Assembly (NCBI RefSeq): GCF_037688875.1
Contig: NZ_JAWDIE010000008.1
Span: 1 to 64,000 of the forward strand
DNA from: Amphibiibacter pelophylacis
GTDB taxonomy: Bacteria; Pseudomonadota; Gammaproteobacteria; Burkholderiales; Burkholderiaceae_C
Direction of reading: 5' to 3'
Length of the DNA stretch: 64,000 bases
Under the pieces are notes generated by a model, which did no database searches, had not been told where the DNA came from, and saw nothing but the letters and a program-made list of their open reading frames with translations. Shown here piece by piece: positions 44,069-51,631 of this stretch (the first letter of the stretch is position 1; each line of letters begins with the position of its first letter). A program made the translations under genes and the position numbers.

Positions 44069-45211
44069 TCAGTGGCCTGCTTTGGCCGCGCGACGCGCCA
44101 GCACGCCCTGGTGCAGGGTGTCCAGAATCTGCAGCGTGTCGTCCCAGCCGATGCAGGCGTCGGTGATGCTCTGGCCGTAAACCAGCTTGGCCGGATCGTG
44201 CTGGCCGGGCGTGAATTTCTGCGCGCCGGGCTGCAGGTGGCTTTCGATCATCACGCCGAAAATCTGCCCGCTGCCTGCCGCCATCTGCTGCTGCAGATCG
44301 CGCGCCACATCCAGCTGGCGCTCGTGCTTTTTGCTGCTGTTGGCGTGGCTGCAATCCACCATCAGGCGTGGCGCCAGGCCCGCGGCCTGCAGTTCGGTGC
44401 AGGCGGCATTGACGAATTCGGCCTCGTAATTGGGTGTTTTGCCGCCGCGCAGGATGATGTGGCAGTCCGGATTGCCCTGGGTCTCGACGATGGCGACCTG
44501 GCCGTTCTTGTGCACCGACAGGAAATGGTGCGGCCGCGAGGCCGACTGGATGGCGTCGGTGGCGATCTTGATGTTGCCGTCGGTGCCGTTCTTGAAGCCG
44601 ATGGGCGCCGACAGGCCGGATGACAGCTCGCGGTGCACCTGGCTTTCCGTCGTGCGCGCGCCGATGGCGCCCCATGAGATCAGATCGCCAATGTACTGCG
44701 GCGAAATCACGTCCAGGAACTCCGACCCGGCGGGCATGCCCAGGCGGTTGATCTCCAGCAGCAGCTGGCGCGCGATGCGCAGGCCTTCGTCGATGCGGTA
44801 GCTCTCGTCCAGGTAAGGGTCGTTGATCAGGCCCTTCCAGCCCACGGTGGTGCGCGGCTTTTCGAAGTAGACGCGCATGACGATTTCCAGCGTGTCGGCG
44901 TAGGCGCTGCGCTGTTCCAGCAGCTTGCGCGCGTACTCCATGGCGGCGGCCGGATCGTGGATGGAGCAGGGCCCGATGATGAGCAGCAGGCGGTCGTCGT
45001 CGCCGCTCAGGATCTGGCGGATGGACGAGCGCGTCTGGCTGATCAGACGCTCGACCGGCGTCCCGGCGATGGGGAAGAAGCGGATCAGGTGATCGGGCGA
45101 GGGCAAGGGCATGACCGAGCGGATGCGCTGGTCGTCGGTTTCGCTGGTTTTTTCGTAGCCGGGCTGGCTGGTGTACAGGTGCGAGGGTTTGGCGATGGCG
45201 GGCGGTGTCAT
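44069..45211 (-). CDS. aroG: 3-deoxy-7-phosphoheptulonate synthase (DAHP synthase, class I)
   Basis: A 380-residue enzyme started at the ATG at 45211 with GGAG upstream. It joins phosphoenolpyruvate and erythrose 4-phosphate in the first step of aromatic amino acid synthesis. Class I AroF/G/H signatures are present: LLLIIGPCSIHDPAAAMEYA, MRVYFEKPRTTVGWKGLINDP, GARTTESQVHRELSSGLSAPIGFKNGTDG and MVDCSHANSSKKHERQ. Feedback specificity cannot be decided from sequence alone. Between it and rsmI lies an aromatic leader peptide with an attenuator (45248-45380), so expression probably responds to charged aromatic tRNAs. Confidence 0.95.
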   Translation of the reverse strand: MTPPAIAKPSHLYTSQPGYEKTSETDDQRIRSVMPLPSPDHLIRFFPIAGTPVERLISQTRSSIRQILSGDDDRLLLIIGPCSIHDPAAAMEYARKLLEQRSAYADTLEIVMRVYFEKPRTTVGWKGLINDPYLDESYRIDEGLRIARQLLLEINRLGMPAGSEFLDVISPQYIGDLISWGAIGARTTESQVHRELSSGLSAPIGFKNGTDGNIKIATDAIQSASRPHHFLSVHKNGQVAIVETQGNPDCHIILRGGKTPNYEAEFVNAACTELQAAGLAPRLMVDCSHANSSKKHERQLDVARDLQQQMAAGSGQIFGVMIESHLQPGAQKFTPGQHDPAKLVYGQSITDACIGWDDTLQILDTLHQGVLARRAAKAGH

Positions 45212-45247
45212 GGGTCTCTCCGGGAAGTGGGTGGGAATGTCTGGGGT

Positions 45248-45273
45248 AAAAAAAAGCCGCCCTGGGGGCGGCT
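45248..45273 (-). terminator. Attenuator terminator upstream of aroG
   Basis: On the minus strand AGCCGCCC (45273-45266) and GGGCGGCT (45262-45255) form a perfect 8-base-pair stem with a 3-base loop, followed by an uninterrupted run of T (to 45248). It lies after the leader-peptide stop and 37 bases before the aroG start. The 5' arm can instead pair with GCGGCT at 45326-45321 inside the leader gene, and GGGGT (45317-45313) with ACCCC (45288-45284) closes an inner helix. That is an antiterminator arrangement. Confidence 0.85.
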
Positions 45274-45290
45274 GTCTGGTGCGGGGGTCT

Positions 45291-45380
45291 TCAGGCCATC
45301 TGGTCCGTGGACACCCCTTCAGCCGCGTGGTGCGCCGAATGGGCAAAAAACCAGAAATAAAAGCGGCTGGAAGAAGTCAT
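45291..45380 (-). CDS. aroG leader peptide, rich in aromatic residues
   Basis: A 29-codon frame, ATG at 45380, encoding MTSSSRFYFWFFAHS..., followed by a TGA at 45291. Six consecutive codons specify Phe-Tyr-Phe-Trp-Phe-Phe, the end products of the pathway started by aroG. The run is followed by alternative RNA hairpins. This is the classical design of a ribosome-mediated attenuator: stalling at scarce charged Phe/Tyr/Trp tRNA would favour the antiterminator and let RNA polymerase reach aroG. No Shine-Dalgarno sequence precedes the ATG. It is too short for most gene finders. Function is inferred. Confidence 0.8.
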   Translation of the reverse strand: MTSSSRFYFWFFAHSAHHAAEGVSTDQMA

Positions 45381-45387
45381 AGCGAGC

Positions 45388-45416
45388 AATGTAGCACAAG
45401 CGCGCGGCCCATTCAC
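45388..45416 (-). promoter_or_regulatory. Candidate promoter of the aroG leader transcript
   Basis: On the minus strand GTGAAT (45416-45411, 3 of 6 to consensus) and TACATT (45393-45388, 5 of 6) are 17 bases apart. The predicted start near 45381 falls directly at the leader ATG, so the leader would be translated without a 5' UTR. The -35 overlaps the rsmI stop codon. Confidence 0.45.
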
Positions 45417-46354
45417 GCCTGCCGCAGCGCCAGCGCGGCGCTGTAGAGCGCATTGCGCGGCGCGCCGCTCAGGCGGGCGGCTAGCGCCACGGCCTGTTTG
45501 ACGGGCAGGCCCTCGTCCAGCAGCACGGTCAGGGTGTGCCGGGTCGCTTCGTCCAGATCGCCCGCATCGGCCGTCGCGGCCCGCACCGGGCTGGGGTGCA
45601 GGACCAGGGCAAACTCGCCGCGCAGGCGCTGCGCGTCTTCGGCCAGCCAGGCGGCCAGGTCGTGGCTGGGCAGGGTGTGCAGGTGCTCGAACTGCTTGCT
45701 CAGCTCGCGGGCCAACGTGAGCGTCAGGGGCGGCAGATCGGCCAGCTGGCGCGCCAGGTCCGCCATGCGGTGCGGCGCCTCGTAGATCACCAGGTTGTGC
45801 TGTGCGGCCTGCGCCTGCGCGATCCAGGCCTGCAGCGCGGTGAGGCGTTCGCGCCCTTTGGAGGGCAGGAATCCGGCAAAGACAAAGCCCTGAGCGTGCG
45901 CCGTGCCCGCAGGCACACCGCTGGCCGACAGCGCGGTGACAGCGGCACAGGCCCCCGGCAGGGGGATGATGCGCAGCCCGGCCGCACGCACGGCGGCCAC
46001 CAGATGCGCGCCCGGATCGCTGATGCCGGGCGTGCCCGCGTCCGAAATGCAGGCGATGCGCTCGCCCGCCTGCAGCCTGGCCACCAGCAGGGGGGTCTGG
46101 CTGTGCTCGTTGTGCTCGTGCACCGCCACGAGGGGCTTGTGCAGACCCAGCGACTGGAGCAGATTGGCGCTGTTGCGCGTGTCCTCGCAGGCAATGGCGT
46201 CCATCAGCGACAGCGTGTACCACGCGCGCAGGCTGATGTCGCCCCGGTTGCCGATGGGCGTCGCCACCACGTAGAGGCAGTGGGTGGGATAGTGCTGCTG
46301 GCCGCACAGGGCGTGCGCGGCAGCGGCGAGTTCATTCGAGGAGGACAAAGCCAT
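45413..46354 (-). CDS. rsmI: 16S rRNA (cytidine1402-2'-O)-methyltransferase RsmI
   Basis: A 313-residue tetrapyrrole-methylase-fold enzyme that methylates the ribose of C1402 in 16S rRNA. Family signatures are LYVVATPIGNRGDISLRAW, DAIACEDTRNSANLL, VHEHNEHSQ, CISDAGTPGISDPG and VIYEAPHRMADL, followed by ARELSKQFEHLHT. The ATG at 46354 gives the usual 20 or so residues before QQHYPTHCLYVV. Its start codon overlaps the start codon of the divergent yraN gene by two bases. No good ribosome-binding site is visible. Confidence 0.95.
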   Translation of the reverse strand: MALSSSNELAAAAHALCGQQHYPTHCLYVVATPIGNRGDISLRAWYTLSLMDAIACEDTRNSANLLQSLGLHKPLVAVHEHNEHSQTPLLVARLQAGERIACISDAGTPGISDPGAHLVAAVRAAGLRIIPLPGACAAVTALSASGVPAGTAHAQGFVFAGFLPSKGRERLTALQAWIAQAQAAQHNLVIYEAPHRMADLARQLADLPPLTLTLARELSKQFEHLHTLPSHDLAAWLAEDAQRLRGEFALVLHPSPVRAATADAGDLDEATRHTLTVLLDEGLPVKQAVALAARLSGAPRNALYSAALALRQA

Positions 46355-46730
46355 GATGGACAGACAGGCGGCAGGACAGGAGGCCGAGGACCGCGCGCTG
46401 CAGCATCTGCTGTCGATGCGCTGGCGTCTGGTCTGCCGCAATTATCGGTGGGCGCGCGGCCCCAATGCCAAAGGCGGCGAAATTGATCTCATCATGCGCG
46501 ACCCGCAGGGCACGCTGGTGTTTGTCGAGGTGCGTCAGCGCGGCCGGGGGGACACCGCAGGCGGCGCGCTGGCCAGCGTGAACCGCAGCAAGCAGCGCCA
46601 CCTGATTTACGCGGCGCGGCGTTTTCTGCTGGGGCTGGCCCAGTGTCCGCCCTGCCGCTTTGACGTGATCGCCATCGACGGCGAGCGCCTGCAGTGGATC
46701 GCGGCGGCGTTTGAGGGAGATGGCGCCTGA
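46353..46730 (+). CDS. yraN: YraN family (UPF0102) endonuclease-like protein
   Basis: A 125-residue protein of UPF0102. The restriction-endonuclease-like core shows RNYRWARGPNAKGGEIDLIMRDPQGTLVFVEVRQR, with the Glu/Asp and EVR catalytic-type residues. GAGGAG precedes the ATG by 8 bases, within the 5' region of the divergent rsmI. A second ATG directly follows the first. The cellular role of YraN is not established; in many bacteria it is the neighbour of rsmI, as here. Confidence 0.9.
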   Translation: MMDRQAAGQEAEDRALQHLLSMRWRLVCRNYRWARGPNAKGGEIDLIMRDPQGTLVFVEVRQRGRGDTAGGALASVNRSKQRHLIYAARRFLLGLAQCPPCRFDVIAIDGERLQWIAAAFEGDGA

Positions 46731-46747
46731 GTGCCATCCCCGCCGGT

Positions 46748-47140
46748 TCACAGCGTGCCGCGCTGGATCAGCTCGACCTTGTAGCCGTCCGGGTCTGTCA
46801 CGAAGGCGATGACCGTGCTGCCGCCTTTGACCGGGCCGGCCTCGCGGGTGACGTTGCCACCGGCCGCCTTGATTTTCTCGCAGGCCGCGTAGGCGTCAGG
46901 CACCCCCAGGGCGATGTGGCCGTAGGCCGTGCCCATGTCGTAGGAATCGACGCCCCAGTTGTAGGTCAGTTCGATTTCCGCCTGACCGGGGTTGCCCCCT
47001 TCAAACCCAAGGAAGGCCAGCGAGTACTTGTACTCGGGGTTTTCGGAGGTGCGCAGCAGCTGCATGCCCAGCACGCCGGTGTAAAAGTCAATCGAGCGCT
47101 GGAGATTGCCCACGCGCAGCATGGTGTGAAGGAATTGCAT
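46748..47140 (-). CDS. gloA: Lactoylglutathione lyase (glyoxalase I)
   Basis: A 130-residue metalloenzyme that converts the methylglyoxal-glutathione hemithioacetal to S-lactoylglutathione. It begins MQFLHTMLRVGNLQRSIDFYTGVLGM, with the first metal-binding histidine at residue 5. Further ligands lie in AEIELTYNWG, AYGHIALGVPD and YKVELIQRGTL, equivalent to Glu56, His74 and Glu122 of E. coli GloA. The start at 47140 gives a full-length protein; a much longer open frame upstream is non-coding. Confidence 0.95.
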   Translation of the reverse strand: MQFLHTMLRVGNLQRSIDFYTGVLGMQLLRTSENPEYKYSLAFLGFEGGNPGQAEIELTYNWGVDSYDMGTAYGHIALGVPDAYAACEKIKAAGGNVTREAGPVKGGSTVIAFVTDPDGYKVELIQRGTL

Positions 47141-47208
47141 GGTCTTGTCCGTCAAAGTCAACCGGCCACCATGATACGGCGGGGCGCATCGCCCTGCGCC
47201 AGGCCGGG

Positions 47209-47955
47209 TCAGCCCAGATCGGGCAGGACGGCGTGGCGCAGCGCCGCTTCGTGCAGGCGGTAATCGGGGCAGTGGCGCGCCACGATGGCCCAGAAGCGCG
47301 GGCTGTGGTTCATTTCCTGCAGGTGAGCCAGCTCGTGGCAGACGACGTAATCGATCACTTCGGGTGCGAAGTGGATCAGCCGCCAGTTCAGCCGGATGTG
47401 GCCCTGCGAGGTGGCGCTGCCCCAGCGCGTGCGGGCGCTGCTGAGGGCGACGCGCGTCACCTGGCCGCCCATGCGCGCCTGCCAGAGCGTCAGCCGCTGG
47501 GTGAACAGCGCCAGCGCCTGTGCGCGCAGCCACTGGCGGCAGCGCGGTGCCAGGCGCTCGGGTGCCGCTGCGGGCAGAGTCAGGAGGCCGTCCTCGTGGC
47601 GCGCCCGGCGCAGCAGGGCGTCCTGGCGCACGACCAGGGTCCCGCCGAGAAAAGGCAGCTCGCCGCAGTCCTGCCAGCGCTGCTGCGCGGCGCCCTGCTG
47701 GCTGCTGCGCTGCGACTGGCGCTGCAGCTTGTCCAGGATCCAGGTGGCCTTGTCCTGCAGCAGGCGGGACAGATCGGGCGCACGCAGGCCTTTGGGCAGC
47801 GAGACCAGCAACCCTTTGGCATCGATGCGCAGGCCGATGTGCCGCCGCGCCCGTCCGCCGCGCTTCAGGCGCACTGGCACCGTCTGGCCCTGCAGCACGA
47901 TCTGCTGAGGGGCCAGGGTCTCGACGGCTGGGGTTTTGCGCAGAAAAGCAGGCAT
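47209..47955 (-). CDS. YgjP-like metal-dependent hydrolase (DUF45)
   Basis: A 248-residue protein of the SprT-like/YgjP group of zinc metallopeptidases. The active-site helix is VIDYVVCHELAHLQEMNHSPRFW, with HELAH binding zinc and the glutamate as catalytic base. The preceding WGSATSQGHIRLNWRLIHFAP is also typical of the family. There are no signal peptide or membrane helices, so it acts in the cytoplasm. Its substrate is unknown. It starts at the ATG at 47955. Confidence 0.88.
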   Translation of the reverse strand: MPAFLRKTPAVETLAPQQIVLQGQTVPVRLKRGGRARRHIGLRIDAKGLLVSLPKGLRAPDLSRLLQDKATWILDKLQRQSQRSSQQGAAQQRWQDCGELPFLGGTLVVRQDALLRRARHEDGLLTLPAAAPERLAPRCRQWLRAQALALFTQRLTLWQARMGGQVTRVALSSARTRWGSATSQGHIRLNWRLIHFAPEVIDYVVCHELAHLQEMNHSPRFWAIVARHCPDYRLHEAALRHAVLPDLG

Positions 47956-48067
47956 GTCAGGACGTTGTGTTCGGGATCAGCCCCGCCTTGGGCTGCTTAG
48001 ACTGATAGTGGCTGCGTGGCGGCGCTGTGTCCGGATCATCGCAGACCCATCAATTCAGGGGAAGACT

Positions 48068-48901
48068 ATGAGTGGAAGTGTAAAGCCTGCCCGCCGGGCA
48101 GCAAGGGGTGCGGCGTTTGCTGCTGCTGTGGCCGTGCTGCTGGGCAGTGCGCCGGTGTTCGCACAGGAGAGCGGTACGTCGCCGCTGCAGGGCAAGGAAA
48201 TCTACCTGGGCCTGGGCACCTACGGGGCGACGCTGGGTGTAGGGATTCCAGTGACCCCGCGCGTGGGCTTTCGCGCCGAAGTGTCGGGTCTGCCTTTCCT
48301 GAGCGAGGAAGACCGGGGCCAAGCGCGCCTCAGCACCGATCCGTCCGACCTGCGCATCGACGACTTCGATCTGAAATTCGACGCCAGCTACAAGCGCCTG
48401 TCCTTCCTGGGCGATTACTACCCGTCGGACAGCAGCGGTTTTCGCCTGACCGGCGGGGTGATGTTCAACCAGCAGTCGGCCCAGGGCAGCGCCAGCATCC
48501 TGACCGCCAACGCCACGCGTAATTACGACTACGAGGGGCAGCAGTACAAGGTCGATCTGGATCAGACGCGCTTTGGCGGCGACGTCCGTTTCCCCCGGGT
48601 CACGCCGTATGTTGGCATCGGCTGGGGCCACCGCGTCAGCGGCACGGGCCTGAGCTTTTTTGCCGATGCGGGCGTGGCCATCGGGCGGCACACCGTCAAT
48701 TTCGCGCCGGTAGATCTGAAGTTCACCGTTTACGACGCGGCGGGCAACACGGTGGATAACGCGCAGACGCAGGCCAAACAGGCCGAGGTTCTGGACGCGG
48801 CCAACCGCACGGTGCAGGACGAGCGCGACCGGCTGCAGAAAAAGCTCAGCCGCCTGCACGTCTGGCCGCAGATCGGCGTGGGGCTGAGCTACCGCTTCTG
48901 A
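48068..48901 (+). CDS. Predicted outer-membrane beta-barrel protein
   Basis: A 277-residue protein with a signal peptide ending VFAQE (about residue 33) and a preceding GGGGAAG ribosome-binding site. The mature part alternates short amphipathic strands (EIYLGLGTYGATLGVGIPVTPRVGFRAEVSG..., SFLGDYYPSDSSGFRLTGGVMFN) and ends VGLSYRF, with terminal phenylalanine, as in outer-membrane barrels. Between the last strands is a charged helical stretch (residues 230-265, AQTQAKQAEVLDAANRTVQDERDRLQKK) that looks like a coiled coil. I do not recognise a specific family. The 3' end overlaps the convergent sirB by 13 bases. Confidence 0.75.
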   Translation: MSGSVKPARRAARGAAFAAAVAVLLGSAPVFAQESGTSPLQGKEIYLGLGTYGATLGVGIPVTPRVGFRAEVSGLPFLSEEDRGQARLSTDPSDLRIDDFDLKFDASYKRLSFLGDYYPSDSSGFRLTGGVMFNQQSAQGSASILTANATRNYDYEGQQYKVDLDQTRFGGDVRFPRVTPYVGIGWGHRVSGTGLSFFADAGVAIGRHTVNFAPVDLKFTVYDAAGNTVDNAQTQAKQAEVLDAANRTVQDERDRLQKKLSRLHVWPQIGVGLSYRF

Positions 48902-49329
48902 CCGTCTTCGCCGTCCGTGCCTTCGCCCAGCAGCGGCGCGTAAATTCCGGCCACGGCGGCGGTCAGCTCGGGCATGTCGCCCAGCAGGGGGAGCAAGTCC
49001 AGCTGCACGCCCGGATGCTGCTGTCGAAGGTCGTCGAGCAGCGCAGGAAGATCCTCGCGGATGTGGCTGCCCGCGCCCAGAAACAGCGGCGCCACCGCGA
49101 TGCGCTGTGCGCCGCTCTGCACGGCGTGGGTGGCGGCTTCGGACAGGCTGGGCGTCATCAGCTCCAGAAAGGCGAGCTGCACGCGCGTGGATTCTGCGCT
49201 GGGCAGGCGTTCGCGCAGGGCCTGCGCCATGCGCTCGAAGGGCAGCGCCCAGCGCGGGTCGCGCGAGCCGTGCGCGAACAGGATCAGCGCGGTGACCGGC
49301 TGGCCCACGGGGCTGTCCGGCGCGCTCAC
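48889..49329 (-). CDS. sirB: Sirohydrochlorin chelatase (CbiX/SirB family)
   Basis: A 146-residue class II chelatase of the short CbiX/SirB type, opening with a GTG at 49329 that overlaps the cysN stop (GTGA). The metal-binding histidine in LILFAHGSRDPRW and RIAVAPLFLGAGSHIREDLPAL, with its second histidine, are both present. It inserts iron (or cobalt) into sirohydrochlorin. As the last gene of the sulfate-reduction operon it most likely supplies siroheme for CysI. Confidence 0.9.
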   Translation of the reverse strand: MSAPDSPVGQPVTALILFAHGSRDPRWALPFERMAQALRERLPSAESTRVQLAFLELMTPSLSEAATHAVQSGAQRIAVAPLFLGAGSHIREDLPALLDDLRQQHPGVQLDLLPLLGDMPELTAAVAGIYAPLLGEGTDGEDGQKR

Positions 49330-50654
49330 GCGGCCTCGCCCCAGCCGTCGTCCACCTCGTGCGGGGCGCTGGGCTCGACCAGGACGGCACCGCCGGTGCG
49401 GTGACTGGCCGGATCGACGACGATCATGGCGCCCGCGCTGCGGTTGTCGTGATAGGTCTGTAGCGGCAGCGGCTGCTGCGTCTGCCAGACCACGCGGCCG
49501 ATGTCGTTCACAGCCAGCTCGTCCGTGTCGTGCGCGTGCAGGGTCTGCACGTCCAGGCGGCTGACGATGCGCGTGATGCGCGCCTGCACCCAGCGGTGGC
49601 CGTGGCGCAGCCAGTATTTGCGGCCCACGCGGGCGGGTTCGGTGTCCAGCCAGGCCAGGGTGGCGTCGAATTCGCTCTGGCCCGATGCGGCGCTTTCGCC
49701 CGCAGGCAGCAGCCAGTCGCCGCGCGAGACATCCAGCTGGCGGTCCAGCACCACGCCCACCGACTGTCCGGCGTGGGCCTCGGTGACGGCTTCGGCGGCG
49801 CGCCAGAGCTCCTGCACGGTGGCCGATTCGCCGCTGGGGTAAACGGTCAGCGTGTCGCCCACGCGCACCTGGCCCTGCGCCAGGCGGCCCCAGAAGGTGC
49901 GCAGCTGGTGGCCGGTGCCACCGTCGCGGCTGACGTACTGCACGGCCATCAGCGGGGCGCCATCCAGGCGCTCGGTGGTGACGGGCAGCTCTTCCAGCAG
50001 CGGCAGCAGGCAGGGGCCGGTGTACCAGGTCCAGACGCTGCTGGGCTGGGTCACGTTGTCGCCGCGAAGCGCCGACACGGGCAGGATGGCGCGCACGGGC
50101 AGATCAGCGTGGCGGGCGAATTCGTCCAGCGCGTCGCGCACGGCCTCGAAAGCGGCCTGCGCATCGGCATCGACCGCGTCCAGCTTGTTGATGACAAACA
50201 CCACGTGCGGCACGCGCAGCAGCTGCGCCAGCAGGCTGTGACGGCGCGTCTGCGGCAGCAGCGCCACGGGGCGCGTGCGCCAGTCCAGCTTGGTGATGTC
50301 GACCAGGATGACGGCGACGTCGCTGCTGCTGGCGGCGGTGACCATGTTGCGCGTGTACTGTTCGTGGCCCGGAGCGTCGGCCATGATGAACTTGCGCTTT
50401 TTGGTCGCGAAATAGCGGTAGGCCACGTCGATGGTGATGCCCTGTTCGCGCTCGGCCTCCAGGCCGTCGGTCAGCAGCGACAGGTCGATCGCGCTGCCTG
50501 CGGCGCGCTGCTCGAGCATGTCGAGCTGGTCGGTCAGCACGGCGCGGCTGTCCAGCAGCAGGCGGCCCATGAGGGTGGATTTGCCGTCGTCCACACTGCC
50601 GGCGGTCAGCAGGCGCAGCGCCTTGTGGCGGGCTTCGTCGTCAAGGGCACTCAT
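49326..50654 (-). CDS. cysN: Sulfate adenylyltransferase subunit 1 (GTPase CysN)
   Basis: A 442-residue translation-factor-like GTPase. It starts at the ATG at 50654 (MSALDDEARHKALRLLTAGSVDDGKSTLMGRLL, containing the G1 motif). FIMADAPGHEQYTRNMVTAAS (G3) and VINKLDAV (G4) follow, then two beta-barrel domains. GTP hydrolysis drives the otherwise unfavourable adenylation of sulfate by CysD. No APS kinase domain is fused. Its start overlaps the cysD stop by one base. Confidence 0.95.
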   Translation of the reverse strand: MSALDDEARHKALRLLTAGSVDDGKSTLMGRLLLDSRAVLTDQLDMLEQRAAGSAIDLSLLTDGLEAEREQGITIDVAYRYFATKKRKFIMADAPGHEQYTRNMVTAASSSDVAVILVDITKLDWRTRPVALLPQTRRHSLLAQLLRVPHVVFVINKLDAVDADAQAAFEAVRDALDEFARHADLPVRAILPVSALRGDNVTQPSSVWTWYTGPCLLPLLEELPVTTERLDGAPLMAVQYVSRDGGTGHQLRTFWGRLAQGQVRVGDTLTVYPSGESATVQELWRAAEAVTEAHAGQSVGVVLDRQLDVSRGDWLLPAGESAASGQSEFDATLAWLDTEPARVGRKYWLRHGHRWVQARITRIVSRLDVQTLHAHDTDELAVNDIGRVVWQTQQPLPLQTYHDNRSAGAMIVVDPASHRTGGAVLVEPSAPHEVDDGWGEAA

Positions 50655-51631
50655 CAGAAATAGCCTTCTTTCTTGCGCCGCTCCATGGCGGCGTCGGAGG
50701 TTTTGTCGTCCATGCGCGTGGCGCCGCGCTCGCTGACCGTCACCGACAGCGTCTCGCGCACGATGTCCTGCGCGGTGGCCGCGTCGCTCAGCACCGGGCA
50801 GGTGCAGGTCATGTCGCCGACGGTGCGAAAGCGCACGGTCTGCGTCTCGACGGTTTCGCCCTCCTGCGGCGGGGTCACGTCGGTCAGCGGCACCCACAGG
50901 CCCTTGCGCTCGATCACCTGGCGGGCGTGCGCGTAGTAGAGCTGCGGCAGCGGAATGTTCTCGCGGGCGATGTAGAGCCACACATCGAGTTCGGTCCAGT
51001 TGCTGATCGGGAAGGCGCGGAAGTTCTCGCCCGGCTTGATGCGGGTGTTGAACAGGCTCCACAGCTCGGGGCGCTGCTCTTTGGGCTGCCACTGGCCGAA
51101 GCTGTCGCGGTGGCTGAAGATGCGTTCCTTGGCGCGCGCCTTGTCCTCGTCGCGGCGTGCACCGCCGATCAGGCAGTCGAAGCGGTGCTCTTCGATGGCC
51201 TCCAGCAGCGTCACGCTCTGGTGCGGGTTGCGGCTTTCCATGGGGTGCGCCAGTCGCACGGTGCCGCGCGCCATCGAATCCTCCAGATGTGCGACGATCA
51301 GGCGCTCGCCCAGCTCGCCGATGCGCGCGTCGCGGAACTGGATCACTTCCGGGAAGTTGTGCCCGGTGTCGACGTGCAGCAGCGGAAACGGCAGCTGGCC
51401 GACCAGCGCGCTGCTGCCGTCCGCCTGCTGGCGGCGCTTCTTGAAGGCTTTTTCGGCCAGATGCAGCACCACGCACGAATCCTTGCCGCTGGAAAACAGC
51501 AGCGCCGGGCGCTCGAAACTGGCCGCGACTTCGCGCAGGATGTAGATGGACTCTTCTTCCAGCGCGTCCAGATGGCTGTGATCCAGATCGGACAGCAGGT
51601 TGCCAGGAAGGATGGGATGTGGTGCGTTCAT
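50654..51631 (-). CDS. cysD: Sulfate adenylyltransferase subunit 2 (CysD)
   Basis: A 325-residue PP-loop ATP pyrophosphatase-type enzyme that makes adenosine 5'-phosphosulfate (APS) from sulfate and ATP, in complex with CysN. The N-terminal LDALEEESIYILREVAASFERPALLFSSGKDSCVVLHLAEKAF has the SGGKD-like PP-loop (here SSGKDS). FPLLHVDTGHNFPEVIQFRDA, IGGARRDEDKARAKERIFS and FPISNWTELDVWLYIARENIPLPQLYYAH match CysD. It overlaps cysH by four bases. Confidence 0.96.
   Translation of the reverse strand: MNAPHPILPGNLLSDLDHSHLDALEEESIYILREVAASFERPALLFSSGKDSCVVLHLAEKAFKKRRQQADGSSALVGQLPFPLLHVDTGHNFPEVIQFRDARIGELGERLIVAHLEDSMARGTVRLAHPMESRNPHQSVTLLEAIEEHRFDCLIGGARRDEDKARAKERIFSHRDSFGQWQPKEQRPELWSLFNTRIKPGENFRAFPISNWTELDVWLYIARENIPLPQLYYAHARQVIERKGLWVPLTDVTPPQEGETVETQTVRFRTVGDMTCTCPVLSDAATAQDIVRETLSVTVSERGATRMDDKTSDAAMERRKKEGYF

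Noticed and set aside
45248..45273. The hairpin before aroG as a simple terminator for rsmI
   Set aside because: It lies about 140 bases after rsmI, behind an aromatic-rich frame and with a matching antiterminator; attenuation explains more of the data, although it may also stop rsmI read-through.
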